A stretch of 64,000 nt of DNA from a virus: the IMG/VR virus record IMGVR_UViG_3300025154_000069, positions 1-64,000 of that record; one strand, given 5' to 3'. Of this stretch, positions 35,021 through 44,498 are shown piece by piece (within the stretch, counting starts at the first letter, position 1; the number at the start of each line of letters is the position of its first letter). A program made the translations under genes and the position numbers. The notes below the pieces were generated by a model. It saw only the letters and a list, made by a program, of their open reading frames with translations, was not told where the DNA came from and ran no database searches.

Positions 35021-36852
35021 GCAATATCTATATAAACATAGTAAGAAATGTTAGGGAGGCTTCAATAAGAGTTGTTAGTGAAGCCAAGAATAAGGTTATC
35101 TTTGTTACGAAAGGAAGGGAGGTTGTCGTTCGTAACAGCGGAACTTACTTGCAATGGAAATATGCGGGGGAGGTTGTGTGGAGAGATATAGTTGCTCTTT
35201 CTGAACTTATGGGAGCCGATGGGAGGGAGGTTGAAATAGGTAACTCTGGAACACATATTGTTTGGAGATACTCTGGTGAGGAAACATGGACTGAAATTGT
35301 TTCCCTCCTCGCTTTAAAAGGAGACCCGGGTGCAGGTATCATATCTGCCGAGTTTTCCGGAGATGATATTTTATTTACTAAGGATGATGATACAACCGTG
35401 TCACTTGTAGGGGCTAAAACTACTTTGGCGGGAACTGATGGAAGAGAAATACAAATGAGGGTTGATTCGGGTTATGTGCAGTACAAGTATGACACCGACA
35501 CCGAGTGGACCACTTTTTTTTTGATTTCTGATTACATACCGTATGTTAAATACACTATAAATTTCAACGAATCGGAAACCGATTGGGGATTCGTGTCTAA
35601 ACATGCCGGCAATATTACGACAGTACAGACTACCAATATCAGTTCTTATACGATAGATAAATTGGCGGTAACATTGCCGAAAGCAGTTGTATTGGACGAT
35701 ACGTACACTGTTCAGATAGTTAAGACAGCACCCGGAACGGCACAGATTGTTTTTAATGTAAAATTGGAAGTGTTCAGTGAAATCAGCACCATCAATTTTA
35801 CGCAGGGGGATGGTAAAAAAACCTATGGCTTATCCAATTCAAGCAAATGTGTTTATAAAGTCAACAATGAATTATTGACGTTGGCTAATTCTTCAGGGCT
35901 TGGAACATGGACGGTTGACCCGTTGGAAACTACAATAGCATTACCGACATTGCCTACGGGGGGGCAATGGGACAGATTGATATATGTCAGGTCGGGCAAA
36001 ATGCTTGTAATGGGGAGCAATCCTGTTAATAGTGCAAATAAATATTTTTGTTATATAAACCCGGATGATTCTGTTGAAAGTTTAACAGGGGTTTTAAATT
36101 CATATAGTAATTTAGTATCCGGTAGTTATACTAAAGACAGGATTTATGTGTCATTTTATGACTATTTGAATGATTATGTGTATATCAATGACACCGTGTA
36201 CGAGGCAACGAATTTAAAAAGACTTGATTTAAACACGAATTTGCTTTACGCTCAAACGGCAGTATTTTCTTTTAGAACGGATTATGCAAAAGAAAAAGTT
36301 GTTTTTAATCCGTACCGAAATTCATTCATTGACCTTGGAGATGTTCAAATAACCCCGTCAGGAGAGAAGTATTTGACATTTATCAATAGAAATGCGCAAT
36401 CAACAAAAAGATGGTACAATAGGAAAACAAAAAGATATTACGATGCGTCTTACAATTCTTTATCCGAGCTTGACCAATATAATAATCAAATAGCGATTTT
36501 AACTGCATCAGGTGTTACCTCCTTGGGAATGACTTATAATTATAGCGTGGATTATGATAATAATATTGCTGTTGTTTGTTCAGCTAACGCATTTGGTGTA
36601 TTCAGATTAGGGAGTATGAATTATGGCAGATTTGCGATTCAAAGCCCCGATTCTGTTACGTCAGCAATAACGAATGGCATGTATGCATATGGTAATTTAC
36701 ACGTCTTATCTGTCGGGACCGGACGTATTTATACTCCATATACAAAGTTACAGTGCATTGACGTTTCATATCCTTTTCTTGCGAATCCAAATTTCAATTA
36801 TTATACATTTCCTTCAACGGTAGTGGATATTTATACTAACAGATTACTATGA
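35017..36852 (+). CDS. Tail fibre protein with three repeated GREV domains
   Basis: 611 residues. Three copies of a short unit, GREV-x(5-8)-SGT-x-x-x-W-x-Y-x-G-E-x-x-W-x-x-I-V-x-L, begin at about residues 33, 69 and 142; a KGDPGAG collagen-like piece lies between the second and third. From residue 171 to the end the protein is a different beta-rich domain, and base composition shifts near 35527 toward more CCG, CGG and AAC usage. The end is likely a host-recognition tip of a recently exchanged type. Followed by a gene in the same style. Confidence 0.7.
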   Translation: MSNIYINIVRNVREASIRVVSEAKNKVIFVTKGREVVVRNSGTYLQWKYAGEVVWRDIVALSELMGADGREVEIGNSGTHIVWRYSGEETWTEIVSLLALKGDPGAGIISAEFSGDDILFTKDDDTTVSLVGAKTTLAGTDGREIQMRVDSGYVQYKYDTDTEWTTFFLISDYIPYVKYTINFNESETDWGFVSKHAGNITTVQTTNISSYTIDKLAVTLPKAVVLDDTYTVQIVKTAPGTAQIVFNVKLEVFSEISTINFTQGDGKKTYGLSNSSKCVYKVNNELLTLANSSGLGTWTVDPLETTIALPTLPTGGQWDRLIYVRSGKMLVMGSNPVNSANKYFCYINPDDSVESLTGVLNSYSNLVSGSYTKDRIYVSFYDYLNDYVYINDTVYEATNLKRLDLNTNLLYAQTAVFSFRTDYAKEKVVFNPYRNSFIDLGDVQITPSGEKYLTFINRNAQSTKRWYNRKTKRYYDASYNSLSELDQYNNQIAILTASGVTSLGMTYNYSVDYDNNIAVVCSANAFGVFRLGSMNYGRFAIQSPDSVTSAITNGMYAYGNLHVLSVGTGRIYTPYTKLQCIDVSYPFLANPNFNYYTFPSTVVDIYTNRLL

Positions 36853-37238
36853 CAGGATTAAAATACGATATCAGTCAAGACGGTTATATCTCCGCATGCG
36901 GTTATATGGATAACCTGCCATATACGGTTGATGAGTCGACACCGTTTCAAACTATACAGGATTCGGCATATTGGAGGCAGGTGAACGGAGAATGGCAAAG
37001 ATATGACCCTACATGGGTGGATGAGAAATTTAATGTTCGGGTTACGATCCCTGCGGATGTGGTATTGATGAATGACATGTATCTGCAATTGAAAGGATGG
37101 GTATTATACCTTGAAACAATCGGAAGGGCTTTATATATCATGATGAACGGTTTTGTAATCATGTATTTTTACGAATTGCTTCCCGAACATGAACAAATTT
37201 TGAGGCAGGATAATAACGTTTTAATCGAATACAAATGA
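36849..37238 (+). CDS. Fibre-associated hypothetical protein, 129 aa
   Basis: Not recognised. W/Y-rich start (SAYWRQVNGEWQRYDPTWVDEKFN) followed by a helical hydrophobic segment (GWVLYLETIGRALYIMMNGFVIMYFYELL). Overlaps the fibre gene by four bases and shares its codon style, so it may be a fibre chaperone or a short second fibre subunit that came with the tip domain. Confidence 0.5.
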   Translation: MTGLKYDISQDGYISACGYMDNLPYTVDESTPFQTIQDSAYWRQVNGEWQRYDPTWVDEKFNVRVTIPADVVLMNDMYLQLKGWVLYLETIGRALYIMMNGFVIMYFYELLPEHEQILRQDNNVLIEYK

Positions 37239-37681
37239 AAAATATTTTTAAATTAATTTCCCTATTGGCTGCTATTGTGCTCTCCGCCCCTTTGTTTACA
37301 ATAGCCCTTGTTTTCAACCTATTCCAACTTAGGAAGGGTAAGGTTTTTGTCACATTTTACAGGCTTTTTAAAGAGGTTGTGAACATAGTTTTCGATATCT
37401 TTCTAACCGTTGCCATTATCATAGACAGGCTCGCTAATGTTATTGTAGGTGATCTTATAGAGAGGTGTGTAACAAAAGAAAGAGATACCACCTTCGGGAA
37501 AAATGATTGGACTATATCAGCAAGTCTCGGAAAACTTCAAAGTGAAGTAAAGCTAATAAAATTCGGGGTGAAGTTTGTTCGGTTTATAGACCGCATATTT
37601 GGTAAGTTTCACTGTAGGGATGCCTACAATTTTCGCAAAATGAAAGCAAATTTTGAGGGTAATGCTACCGGTATATCATAA
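37235..37681 (+). CDS. Membrane protein, 148 aa
   Basis: Two hydrophobic segments at residues 5-28 (LISLLAAIVLSAPLFTIALV) and about 48-68 (IVFDIFLTVAIIIDRLANVI), followed by an 80-residue soluble, basic domain. Family not recognised. First of a group of membrane proteins after the fibre; a holin-like or superinfection role is possible but unproven. Confidence 0.55.
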   Translation: MKNIFKLISLLAAIVLSAPLFTIALVFNLFQLRKGKVFVTFYRLFKEVVNIVFDIFLTVAIIIDRLANVIVGDLIERCVTKERDTTFGKNDWTISASLGKLQSEVKLIKFGVKFVRFIDRIFGKFHCRDAYNFRKMKANFEGNATGIS

Positions 37682-37688
37682 AATAATT

Positions 37689-37696
37689 TAACTTTG
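37689..37696 (+). promoter_or_regulatory. -7 promoter element
   Basis: TAACTTTG, perfect -7 match, 25 bases before the ATG at 37721; no TTTG at the usual distance. Confidence 0.4.
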
Positions 37697-37720
37697 GTAA
37701 AAATTTAAAACTAAACTGAT

Positions 37721-37966
37721 ATGGCTACAAAATTATATATTGATACGAATCTGTGCTTTGTGGGGGATAAGTTTTTCCCTAAAGGCCATATAAAGGGTAA
37801 GACATATGAGTCCAACACCAAGATAAGGCTGTGGGATATTTTTGATTCTTCCCCCGATGTTCCCTTGTTTGACGGTCTTGTTACCGAGCTTACAGAATCC
37901 GACGGTACTCCTTATGCTGATTGGTCTGCTGTTAAAGTTGTTTTACAAAGTTTTTTCATTGCTTAA
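37721..37966 (+). CDS. Hypothetical beta-rich protein, 81 aa
   Basis: Not recognised. Soluble, beta-rich (LYIDTNLCFVGDKFFPKGHIKGKTY). Encoded between two membrane proteins, so it may be part of their complex. Confidence 0.5.
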   Translation: MATKLYIDTNLCFVGDKFFPKGHIKGKTYESNTKIRLWDIFDSSPDVPLFDGLVTELTESDGTPYADWSAVKVVLQSFFIA

Positions 37967-37976
37967 TACAAATACT

Positions 37977-38414
37977 ATGTGGGAAAAATATTTTTTACTC
38001 ATTTGTTTGATCTTAATAGTTCTTATTAAAGCTATATCTGATGGTTACAGGTATTTATTTGAAACCGAGAAAGAGGAGGTTAAAAGCACTTCCTATGGCT
38101 ATATGTTCCACTTTATGAACTTTGCTGTTTTACTCATACCATTACTTATTATTCCTGCCTTTTTTGTTGGTGGTTTTTTTGAGCCCGTTGATATTCTATG
38201 GCTTGGAGTATCTTTCATTTGCATATACGCAGGTATCTTCGACTTTTTTTATAACTTGGTTGTTGGTAAACACCCTCTATACATAGGTGATACCGCACTA
38301 ACCGATAAAGCTTTGAGGAAGATATTCAGGTCTGCTACCTCAAAAATGTGGTACATGGGATTAAAATTTTTGATTTTTTGTTTAGGTATTCTTATAGTAA
38401 TTGACGTAATGTAA
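37977..38414 (+). CDS. Membrane protein with four segments, 145 aa
   Basis: The ATG at 37977 is used; an in-frame ATG further upstream would overlap the previous gene by more than 120 bases. Hydrophobic segments at about 4-18, 48-68, 74-95 and 122-142. C-terminal stretch before the last segment is basic. No known family. Could take part in lysis (holin-like), but the endolysin gene is 15 kb away. Confidence 0.55.
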   Translation: MWEKYFLLICLILIVLIKAISDGYRYLFETEKEEVKSTSYGYMFHFMNFAVLLIPLLIIPAFFVGGFFEPVDILWLGVSFICIYAGIFDFFYNLVVGKHPLYIGDTALTDKALRKIFRSATSKMWYMGLKFLIFCLGILIVIDVM

Positions 38415-38421
38415 CAGTACA

Positions 38422-39195
38422 ATGGAAGAAACACAAGGATTTTTTGATATAATTAAAGAGGCGTTTGCTCATGGGTATTGGAAGGGAGTTCTAATCCTAA
38501 TAGTTGTCATGCTTTTCTTTATCCTGTATAAGACTTTACAGGACTCTGACATAAAACAGGCTATAAGAGATTGGTTTAGACGAAAGACGTACTCTTTCAA
38601 CGAGGCCAAGCTCAACAGTCACCCATACTTTCAAAGTCAACCAAAATTAAAATATAAGGTCTGCAATTTAAACTTCCCTAATGCACAATATAAAACTCTA
38701 ATCTTTAGAGTTTTGCTTGGTACGGAGCTATCGGTCGGTATGGAGGTTGTTAAAGAATTTGTTACCCATGACTTTAAGAAGGTTACCGCAGATGAGTTGT
38801 TTACTAAACAGATTGAACTTCTTGAATCGGCTAAGAAAAACTTCGACACAAAGGTTATCCCTGAGCTTGAAAGTGTTTGTGAAAGAGAGTTGGCTGCTCT
38901 TCTTACTTATGATGATGCTTTAGCTAAAAAATCCAAGTGTGCGAGGGAAATATTCCACTATGTTATGTATACAACCAATGGTTATGATGCTGCACGAAAC
39001 AGGAGAACAGAGTTGTTGGTTGAAAATATGGAGATGCTTAGAGATAGCATAACCTTTCAATCAAGCAACGAGCGTAATTATTTCTTTTTGGAAATCCTTA
39101 GTTCTTTCACAAGTCAAGCTATTCTAAGAGCTGAACAAGATTTTAGAGGCTTTAATGGTGAGATTGAAAAGATTTTTGCAAACAGTTTAAAATAA
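38422..39195 (+). CDS. Single-span membrane protein, 257 aa
   Basis: A membrane helix at residues 21-38 (GVLILIVVMLFFILYK) is followed by a basic stop-transfer (RRKT) and a 200-residue soluble alpha-rich domain, probably in the cytoplasm. No family recognised. It ends 5 bases before the fibre gene at 39201. Possible roles are superinfection exclusion or a membrane anchor; neither is shown. Confidence 0.5.
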   Translation: MEETQGFFDIIKEAFAHGYWKGVLILIVVMLFFILYKTLQDSDIKQAIRDWFRRKTYSFNEAKLNSHPYFQSQPKLKYKVCNLNFPNAQYKTLIFRVLLGTELSVGMEVVKEFVTHDFKKVTADELFTKQIELLESAKKNFDTKVIPELESVCERELAALLTYDDALAKKSKCAREIFHYVMYTTNGYDAARNRRTELLVENMEMLRDSITFQSSNERNYFFLEILSSFTSQAILRAEQDFRGFNGEIEKIFANSLK

Positions 39196-39200
39196 ACAAA

Positions 39201-40640
39201 ATGCCTATAACAGCAAAGCCGTTCTCTTATGACGAGCAAATACAAAATATATCCTTCTCGGGTAGACCTGCGTTCTTCAATGCAAAAGACCTTGAAAAGA
39301 AGGGGGATATTGTTAAGAATGCGTTAGTAAATGCTATCGACTATCTCGGTGTTAAATCAACTGCTGTTGTAACGGTTACTAATGTTGTCGATACGGGATC
39401 TTCTGGAACGGTTATTCCTGACATTACAGGATGGAATACAAACGACAGTTATAAGACTATGACTCCCCCATCAGGTGATTATAGAGAAAGAACTTTGTCT
39501 TTCGATTACTCTATTTCTGCTGGGTATGTGTACACTAAAGGTGTTCGATTTAAGGTTACGGCTACTACAGGAAGCTTCTCAAAAGAATATGCATGGAAAG
39601 AAGGTACTCCACCATTGGCCGCTTACGTTGTTCTCTCATCGGAGCTCATCACAAAAAATTTCGGGGATGGAAAGCCTAACTCGAATACTCTTTGTGGTAT
39701 TCAGTCTACTGAATATCCTACTCTGGTTCCTTCTTGTAGCATTCAACAATACGATACACCCACTATATCTTGCGTTTCTTTGCCTTCATCGGTCTCTAAC
39801 TTTGTGTGTATACTTTATACTGTCCTTCCCTCCGAATCCGGGGGTACGGTTGTATACACCACATTTAGAAACTCGGAGGATATAGATGGTATAGAGGTTG
39901 CAACTGACACATATGTTCCCGGCATACTGTACGCCAATTATTCCCTACTTGAAAAACTCAATGCTTTCGAGTATGAGCCTGTTGGGTTGGTTTATCGTGG
40001 TGCTATTGGAAGCTCACAAGACTTGAACAACTATAAAACAATGGGGATATGGGTTATCAATTATCTTTCTAAGCCCTCTAATGTTCCCTCTGACACTATT
40101 CTCGGTGCTTCCTCTACCCCCGATTCATCTTTTTACTTAGAGGTTAGGTACTTTGGTGATTCCACAAAGGTTGCTCAGTTTATTGGTAACAGAAAAGGAA
40201 TACTTGCTAAAAGATACTTCGGTTCTGGTGGTTGGTCGTCTTGGGTAAGCTATTGGAGTAGCCAGACAGCAACTCTTTTAGGTTCCGATGCGTGCTCTAT
40301 CGTAAGTCCTTACGCAATGCAAAATCACGGTGCTTGGGTTACTGCTACTCTCGTTAATGCTTGGACAGGGTTTTTTAAGTATAGAAAACTTACTAACGGA
40401 CTAATAGAGGTTAAATTTCATCTTGATGGTACAAGCGCAACAAACATCTCGGTAACGGGGGTAGATAGTGGATATTTCCCGTTAGAGGAAATTATCAGGC
40501 CGGCTGTTGGTGATGCAAGTATACGAACCGCTAAAATATCTATTAGTACCCTTGGTCAAGTAGGTGCTTCCGGATATAACGGAGCTGATGCTGTTTCCTA
40601 TGACGGGGTGTTCGATGGAGGTTTTATTTACTCAAAATAA
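39201..40640 (+). CDS. Second tail fibre protein with pyocin-knob-like domain
   Basis: 479 residues. Starts with a short baseplate-attachment-like part, then T/S/G-rich beta segments. Residues about 270-365 (DLNNYKTMGIWVI...YLEVRYFGDSTKVAQF...WSSWVSY) match the layout of the pyocin-knob fold found in tail fibres. The C-terminal 100 residues are a beta-rich tip ending in DGVFDGGFIYSK. It is likely an alternative adhesin beside the fibre at 35017. Confidence 0.7.
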   Translation: MPITAKPFSYDEQIQNISFSGRPAFFNAKDLEKKGDIVKNALVNAIDYLGVKSTAVVTVTNVVDTGSSGTVIPDITGWNTNDSYKTMTPPSGDYRERTLSFDYSISAGYVYTKGVRFKVTATTGSFSKEYAWKEGTPPLAAYVVLSSELITKNFGDGKPNSNTLCGIQSTEYPTLVPSCSIQQYDTPTISCVSLPSSVSNFVCILYTVLPSESGGTVVYTTFRNSEDIDGIEVATDTYVPGILYANYSLLEKLNAFEYEPVGLVYRGAIGSSQDLNNYKTMGIWVINYLSKPSNVPSDTILGASSTPDSSFYLEVRYFGDSTKVAQFIGNRKGILAKRYFGSGGWSSWVSYWSSQTATLLGSDACSIVSPYAMQNHGAWVTATLVNAWTGFFKYRKLTNGLIEVKFHLDGTSATNISVTGVDSGYFPLEEIIRPAVGDASIRTAKISISTLGQVGASGYNGADAVSYDGVFDGGFIYSK

Positions 40641-40682
40641 AAATATAGTTCTTTTTAAGTCTTAGATAAAAATATTAATTAT

Positions 40683-40690
40683 TATCTTTG
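40683..40690 (+). promoter_or_regulatory. -7 promoter element before the helicase gene
   Basis: TATCTTTG, perfect -7 match, 19 bases before the ATG at 40709 in an AT-rich gap at the border between tail and replication genes. Confidence 0.5.
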
Positions 40691-40708
40691 CTTAAACTTT
40701 TGAATTAT

Positions 40709-42322
40709 ATGGATGCACTAATAAAGGGTACACTTACCTTAGATGTTTTTTCCTTAAACGATTTCGCAGGGCTTGTAAAAGAGCTTACAGTCAAAAACCC
40801 AAAATATTCTCAACAACAAAGGTTCTCAAGATTCAAAACAAAGATTCCTGAGTACCTTTCCTTTTATACAGCCAACAAAACAGATAATACTATCAGTGTT
40901 CCGAGGAGCTTTAAAATTGATAAGTATCTTGATGAACCCCTAACAATAAAAGATCATCGGTCTATAGGCTATATTAAAATAAGTAAGGCTAATAATATAA
41001 TATTAAGAGACTACCAAAAAGAAGTTATAGATTCTTATTTAGCTTTAAAGAGCAAGGGTAAGACCGATATAATGATTAACCTAAAACCGGGGGGAGGTAA
41101 GACTTTAATAGCTCTTTATCTTGCTTCCATTATAGGGATGAATGTTCTCGTTGTGTGCTTAACAAATCAACTGATAGATCAATGGATTCGGGTTATAACC
41201 GATGGCTTTAACGCAAATCGTGACCCCTTCTTCCCTGAGTGGACTGCAGGTAAGTATGACCCCAAGAAGGATTATTTATATGATATTACTTTCGCTACCT
41301 ATAGCCAACTGTCATCTGCTGACAACGGTTCCTTTAGCTATGATGAGGCGTTCTATGAAAGGTTCGGACACATTATATTTGATGAGTATCACAGGGCTGC
41401 TGCCGAAACTTACGGGGTTATTAATGATAGAGCTACCTGCTTCTATAAAACAACTTTAACCGCTACGTTTAGGCGTGCCGATGGGCTGCATAAAATACTT
41501 GCTCACTACATTTCTGATGTTGTCGAAAGTAGCAAAAAGACCGAGCCTGCAAGGGTGTATATAAGAAAGACAGGCATAGCTAAACCAGATGCATTTTTTA
41601 CCCGGTTTACTCCCCGTGCAGTCGGATATAATTTCTTGCGCCCGGGGGAATATATAAAGGTCACTAACGGGGCTGAAACATACACGGGAACGCTAAAGAG
41701 CAAGGATGCTAAAAACGGTCTTTTATTTGTTGTTGTCGGGGGGAAGATAATGGAATTTAAGGGGTATAAGGCATACCCAAAATCAGAGATGGTTACTGCC
41801 ACTATAGATTCCTTCATCTCCTCCGATCTAAGGTTGTACTCTTGTTTAATCAAAGATATTAAGCAGCTCTTGGCTGAGGGTAGAAAGATAATAGTCACAA
41901 GCAAAAACTTAAAGGTGCTTTACCTCACGTATTATTTTTTAGATCGGGCAGGGATTGATGGGTTATGTATTGTTGCTTCCGACAAGCAAGCAAAATATAA
42001 AGGCTTTGTTAAGAAGCTCGGTTATACCCTTGATGAATACGCCAAATACTGTATGAACGAGTCCAGAGTTATTCTTGGAGTGGATAAGATAGCAAAGGAG
42101 GGGATGGATGTTGATAAAGCGGACACCTTATTAATTACCACACCCACGAAGGACCCGGAACAGGTGTTCGGAAGGATAGACAGGGATTTTGAGGGTAAGA
42201 AAGAGAAAGTTATTTATGCTTACTTCTATGATGTGCCTATATACAGGAATATTGTTCTTAATGACTTTAAGAAAAATACTGAGAAGCTCGGACACTCTAT
42301 TGGTTATTTGCCACAAAAATAA
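40709..42322 (+). CDS. SF2 DNA helicase, UvsW/XPB-like
   Basis: 537 residues from the ATG at 40709; the TTG at 40688 lies in the promoter. A Q-motif-like LRDYQKEVID is followed by Walker A KPGGGKT, Walker B IFDEYH (D-E-x-H), motif III LTATFRR and a C-terminal helicase lobe with VFGRIDRD in motif VI position. T4 UvsW and XPB-like proteins have this arrangement and act in branch migration, fork reversal and the switch to late replication. An inserted 60-90 residue beta domain (about 295-350) lies between the two lobes. Confidence 0.82.
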   Translation: MDALIKGTLTLDVFSLNDFAGLVKELTVKNPKYSQQQRFSRFKTKIPEYLSFYTANKTDNTISVPRSFKIDKYLDEPLTIKDHRSIGYIKISKANNIILRDYQKEVIDSYLALKSKGKTDIMINLKPGGGKTLIALYLASIIGMNVLVVCLTNQLIDQWIRVITDGFNANRDPFFPEWTAGKYDPKKDYLYDITFATYSQLSSADNGSFSYDEAFYERFGHIIFDEYHRAAAETYGVINDRATCFYKTTLTATFRRADGLHKILAHYISDVVESSKKTEPARVYIRKTGIAKPDAFFTRFTPRAVGYNFLRPGEYIKVTNGAETYTGTLKSKDAKNGLLFVVVGGKIMEFKGYKAYPKSEMVTATIDSFISSDLRLYSCLIKDIKQLLAEGRKIIVTSKNLKVLYLTYYFLDRAGIDGLCIVASDKQAKYKGFVKKLGYTLDEYAKYCMNESRVILGVDKIAKEGMDVDKADTLLITTPTKDPEQVFGRIDRDFEGKKEKVIYAYFYDVPIYRNIVLNDFKKNTEKLGHSIGYLPQK

Positions 42323-42362
42323 AAGAGTTATTAAGAGTTACTAAGATTTACATTTTATATAT

Positions 42363-42370
42363 TATTTTTG
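42363..42370 (+). promoter_or_regulatory. -7 promoter element
   Basis: TATTTTTG fits TAnnTTTG and lies 33 bases before the ATG at 42404. Confidence 0.45.
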
Positions 42371-42403
42371 CATTACTAATTACTAACAATTAAATTTTTG
42401 AAG

Positions 42404-42937
42404 ATGAAAATTAAATTAAACGCCAAGGTTATCTTGGAAGGAGAACTTGATGCAGTGGTTATTGATGGAGTTCTTTTTGTATCGGTCGGAGATGTTTCGG
42501 AAATGACGGATTCAAAGAGTGCCCCCACAGCTATCGCAACAAAAACGCAAGAATCGGCAAGAGAACAAAAGGAAGAGGTTGCAAAACCTAAGAAAGAAAA
42601 GGTGACTGAAAAAGCACCCGTGGAAGAACCAAAAAAGACAAAGAAGGGAAAGAAAGAAAAAATGGTTGAGCTTGAAGATTTAGACTCGGTTGAACCCGGA
42701 GATACTTACAAGCTGAAATTCCCGTCAACGATGCTTGATGATTCTGACGACCCGGATTTATCCTATTCGGTGTTGGTTAAATCCGTTACAGAGGATGCTA
42801 TTCAATTCAAACTCACGGAAAGTTACGAAAACTTCTCGGTGGATGAGTTTGAGATCGAACTAAATGACTTTGATGCAGAAAATTTTGAGGGAGATGATGA
42901 GTTTCCGGCTAAATTGTTCGTTGCAGTTGTTGAGTAA
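42404..42937 (+). CDS. Hypothetical acidic protein, 177 aa
   Basis: Short beta unit at the start (MKIKLNAKVILEGELDAVVIDGVLFVSVGDV), a disordered K/E/P-rich linker (about 40-90), and an acidic beta domain to the end. Family not recognised. Flanked by its own promoter and terminator, so it is a single-gene unit. Confidence 0.6.
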   Translation: MKIKLNAKVILEGELDAVVIDGVLFVSVGDVSEMTDSKSAPTAIATKTQESAREQKEEVAKPKKEKVTEKAPVEEPKKTKKGKKEKMVELEDLDSVEPGDTYKLKFPSTMLDDSDDPDLSYSVLVKSVTEDAIQFKLTESYENFSVDEFEIELNDFDAENFEGDDEFPAKLFVAVVE

Positions 42938-42947
42938 TTAATGTTTC

Positions 42948-42983
42948 GGTACGGGCTGAGTTCACTCTTAGCCCTACCTTTTT
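42948..42983 (+). terminator. Rho-independent terminator
   Basis: GGTA-C-GGGCTGAG pairs with CTTAGCCC-TACC (one G-T pair, one bulge; 42948-42960 and 42967-42978), loop of 6 bases, then five T. Ends the 42404-42937 unit. Confidence 0.8.
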
Positions 42984-42998
42984 GTAAAACAATCACAC

Positions 42999-43481
42999 AT
43001 GAAAATAAATAGGCCGATAGGCAAAGAAAAGTCTAATCTGGAAGAATCTTCCGAAATCATAAAGCAAGCGGTGTATTCTGAGTGCTTAGTTAAGTTGAAG
43101 CTCGATGGTGATATAAAGAATTTGTCGAAGAAAAAAGAGGGTATTGTTGAGAAAATTTTCAACTCTATTAAGCCTTTTTTCACTAAGGATAAAGACTCAG
43201 AGGTTATTGTGCTGCAAGATGCTCTTGGTGAGAATCCGATACTTGTTTCTTTACAGGCATCTAAGGGAAGCGAATCTTTGAACGAAGGGTGGGAAGATAT
43301 TTTGAGAGATGTTTTAAAGAATGAGTTTGATACCTACGTTGAAGAGATCAAGTATTATTCTTTGCGCCCGGGAGCACTTGAAACCCTTATTCTAAAAAAG
43401 AAATTGGATGACGCTACGTACAAAAAGCTTATCACCAAAAGACCGGGAACATCGAGCAGGATAATAAAAAGGATAAAGTAG
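42999..43481 (+). CDS. Hypothetical protein, 160 aa
   Basis: Charged helical protein, not recognised. Ends in a very basic segment (KRPGTSSRIIKRIK). First of a group of four genes (42999-44437) with short gaps and overlaps, located before the helicase-loader block. Confidence 0.55.
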   Translation: MKINRPIGKEKSNLEESSEIIKQAVYSECLVKLKLDGDIKNLSKKKEGIVEKIFNSIKPFFTKDKDSEVIVLQDALGENPILVSLQASKGSESLNEGWEDILRDVLKNEFDTYVEEIKYYSLRPGALETLILKKKLDDATYKKLITKRPGTSSRIIKRIK

Positions 43482-43482
43482 C

Positions 43483-43914
43483 ATGCCGAAAGTGTATTCT
43501 ATAGGTGGAAAATCTGTTGTGTTTTATTCAATAACTGACTTGGCTAAGAGTACCAAAAGGACTAAGTACTCTATTTACAACCTTGAAGTAACAGGAACTC
43601 TTCCCTCCCCTAATTTCAGAACAAAGCCGAAATTTAGGAAGAAAAAGGTTCCAAATATATCACAAGAGGAATATGTGAATTACAAGTCTTTGTACTTTGA
43701 ATATCTTGCCGGGAATGCATCCCTAAAGGATTTAGAGGTGGGAATTAAGTCATTACAAATAATGGATGGCGATAGGTTATACTCTGAGTTTATTTTTTCC
43801 GATCTTTGCAAGATTATAAATGGAATACGCAAGGGGATTAAAATATCGGACTCAGTTAAATTAGAAATTAAAAATTTATTTGTAACAGAAAAAAGTAAAG
43901 TCTATGAAAATTAA
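43483..43914 (+). CDS. Possible helix-turn-helix DNA-binding protein, 143 aa
   Basis: Residues 11-55 (VVFYSITDLAKSTKRTKYSIYNLEVTGTLPSPNFRTK) resemble the winged helix of MerR-like proteins: a D-L-A helix, recognition helix and the G-x-L-P-x-P-x-F-R wing. The remaining part is helical. Possible regulator or replication accessory protein; assignment by pattern only. Overlaps the next gene by 11 bases. Confidence 0.5.
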   Translation: MPKVYSIGGKSVVFYSITDLAKSTKRTKYSIYNLEVTGTLPSPNFRTKPKFRKKKVPNISQEEYVNYKSLYFEYLAGNASLKDLEVGIKSLQIMDGDRLYSEFIFSDLCKIINGIRKGIKISDSVKLEIKNLFVTEKSKVYEN

Positions 43915-44437
43915 AGCAAAAGAAGAGGGTAAAGCACCCGTTAAAGAACCGAAGGGGGAACTTTTGGAAACAAATGATGTTTCATACATCGTGTTTACAG
44001 AGAATGAACTCAGAACCATGTCGCAAGAGGTTGTTGACAAGATTATGATTATTTATGGTATTGATGCAGCCGAAGAACTTAAAGCACTTGGTAAGACACG
44101 TGCTACCGATACCTTTAAATCCGATCTTATCTTGCGTAAGCAATTAGATTCAATAAAGGAAACGGGCGGAACCCCGAAAGGGTTGGTTCAAATTGCAGGA
44201 TTAAAGACCCCCGATTTAGGGTTTACAACAACGAGCATATCTACTACGATCAACATGGGTAATTACAACTCGTTGAAAGTCGAATCTGGTCTTACCCTCC
44301 CGGTTGGGTATGACAGAAACCTTGAAAATATTGCTGTCGATCAGCTTTCCAAACAGCTTGAAGCAAACAAGGTTTTTCTTCTGTCAAAAATAGAAGAAAT
44401 GAAGGATGAATTTGAAAGTTCATTCCCACACAAGTAA
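43904..44437 (+). CDS. Hypothetical protein, 177 aa
   Basis: Not recognised. Disordered K/E/P-rich start, helical core, then a beta segment NYNSLKVESGLTLPVGYD and a C-terminal coiled helix (SKQLEANKVFLLSKIEEMKDEF). Followed by a strong terminator, so it closes a small operon. Confidence 0.55.
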   Translation: MKIKAKEEGKAPVKEPKGELLETNDVSYIVFTENELRTMSQEVVDKIMIIYGIDAAEELKALGKTRATDTFKSDLILRKQLDSIKETGGTPKGLVQIAGLKTPDLGFTTTSISTTINMGNYNSLKVESGLTLPVGYDRNLENIAVDQLSKQLEANKVFLLSKIEEMKDEFESSFPHK

Positions 44438-44455
44438 CCGATTTATTCACATTTG

Positions 44456-44483
44456 AAAGGTACTCGCTGTAGTACCTTTTTTT
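44456..44483 (+). terminator. Rho-independent terminator
   Basis: Perfect 9-bp stem AAAGGTACT / AGTACCTTT (44456-44464, 44471-44479), loop of 6, continuing into T-run to 44483. Confidence 0.85.
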
Positions 44484-44498
44484 AACACATAATATTTT

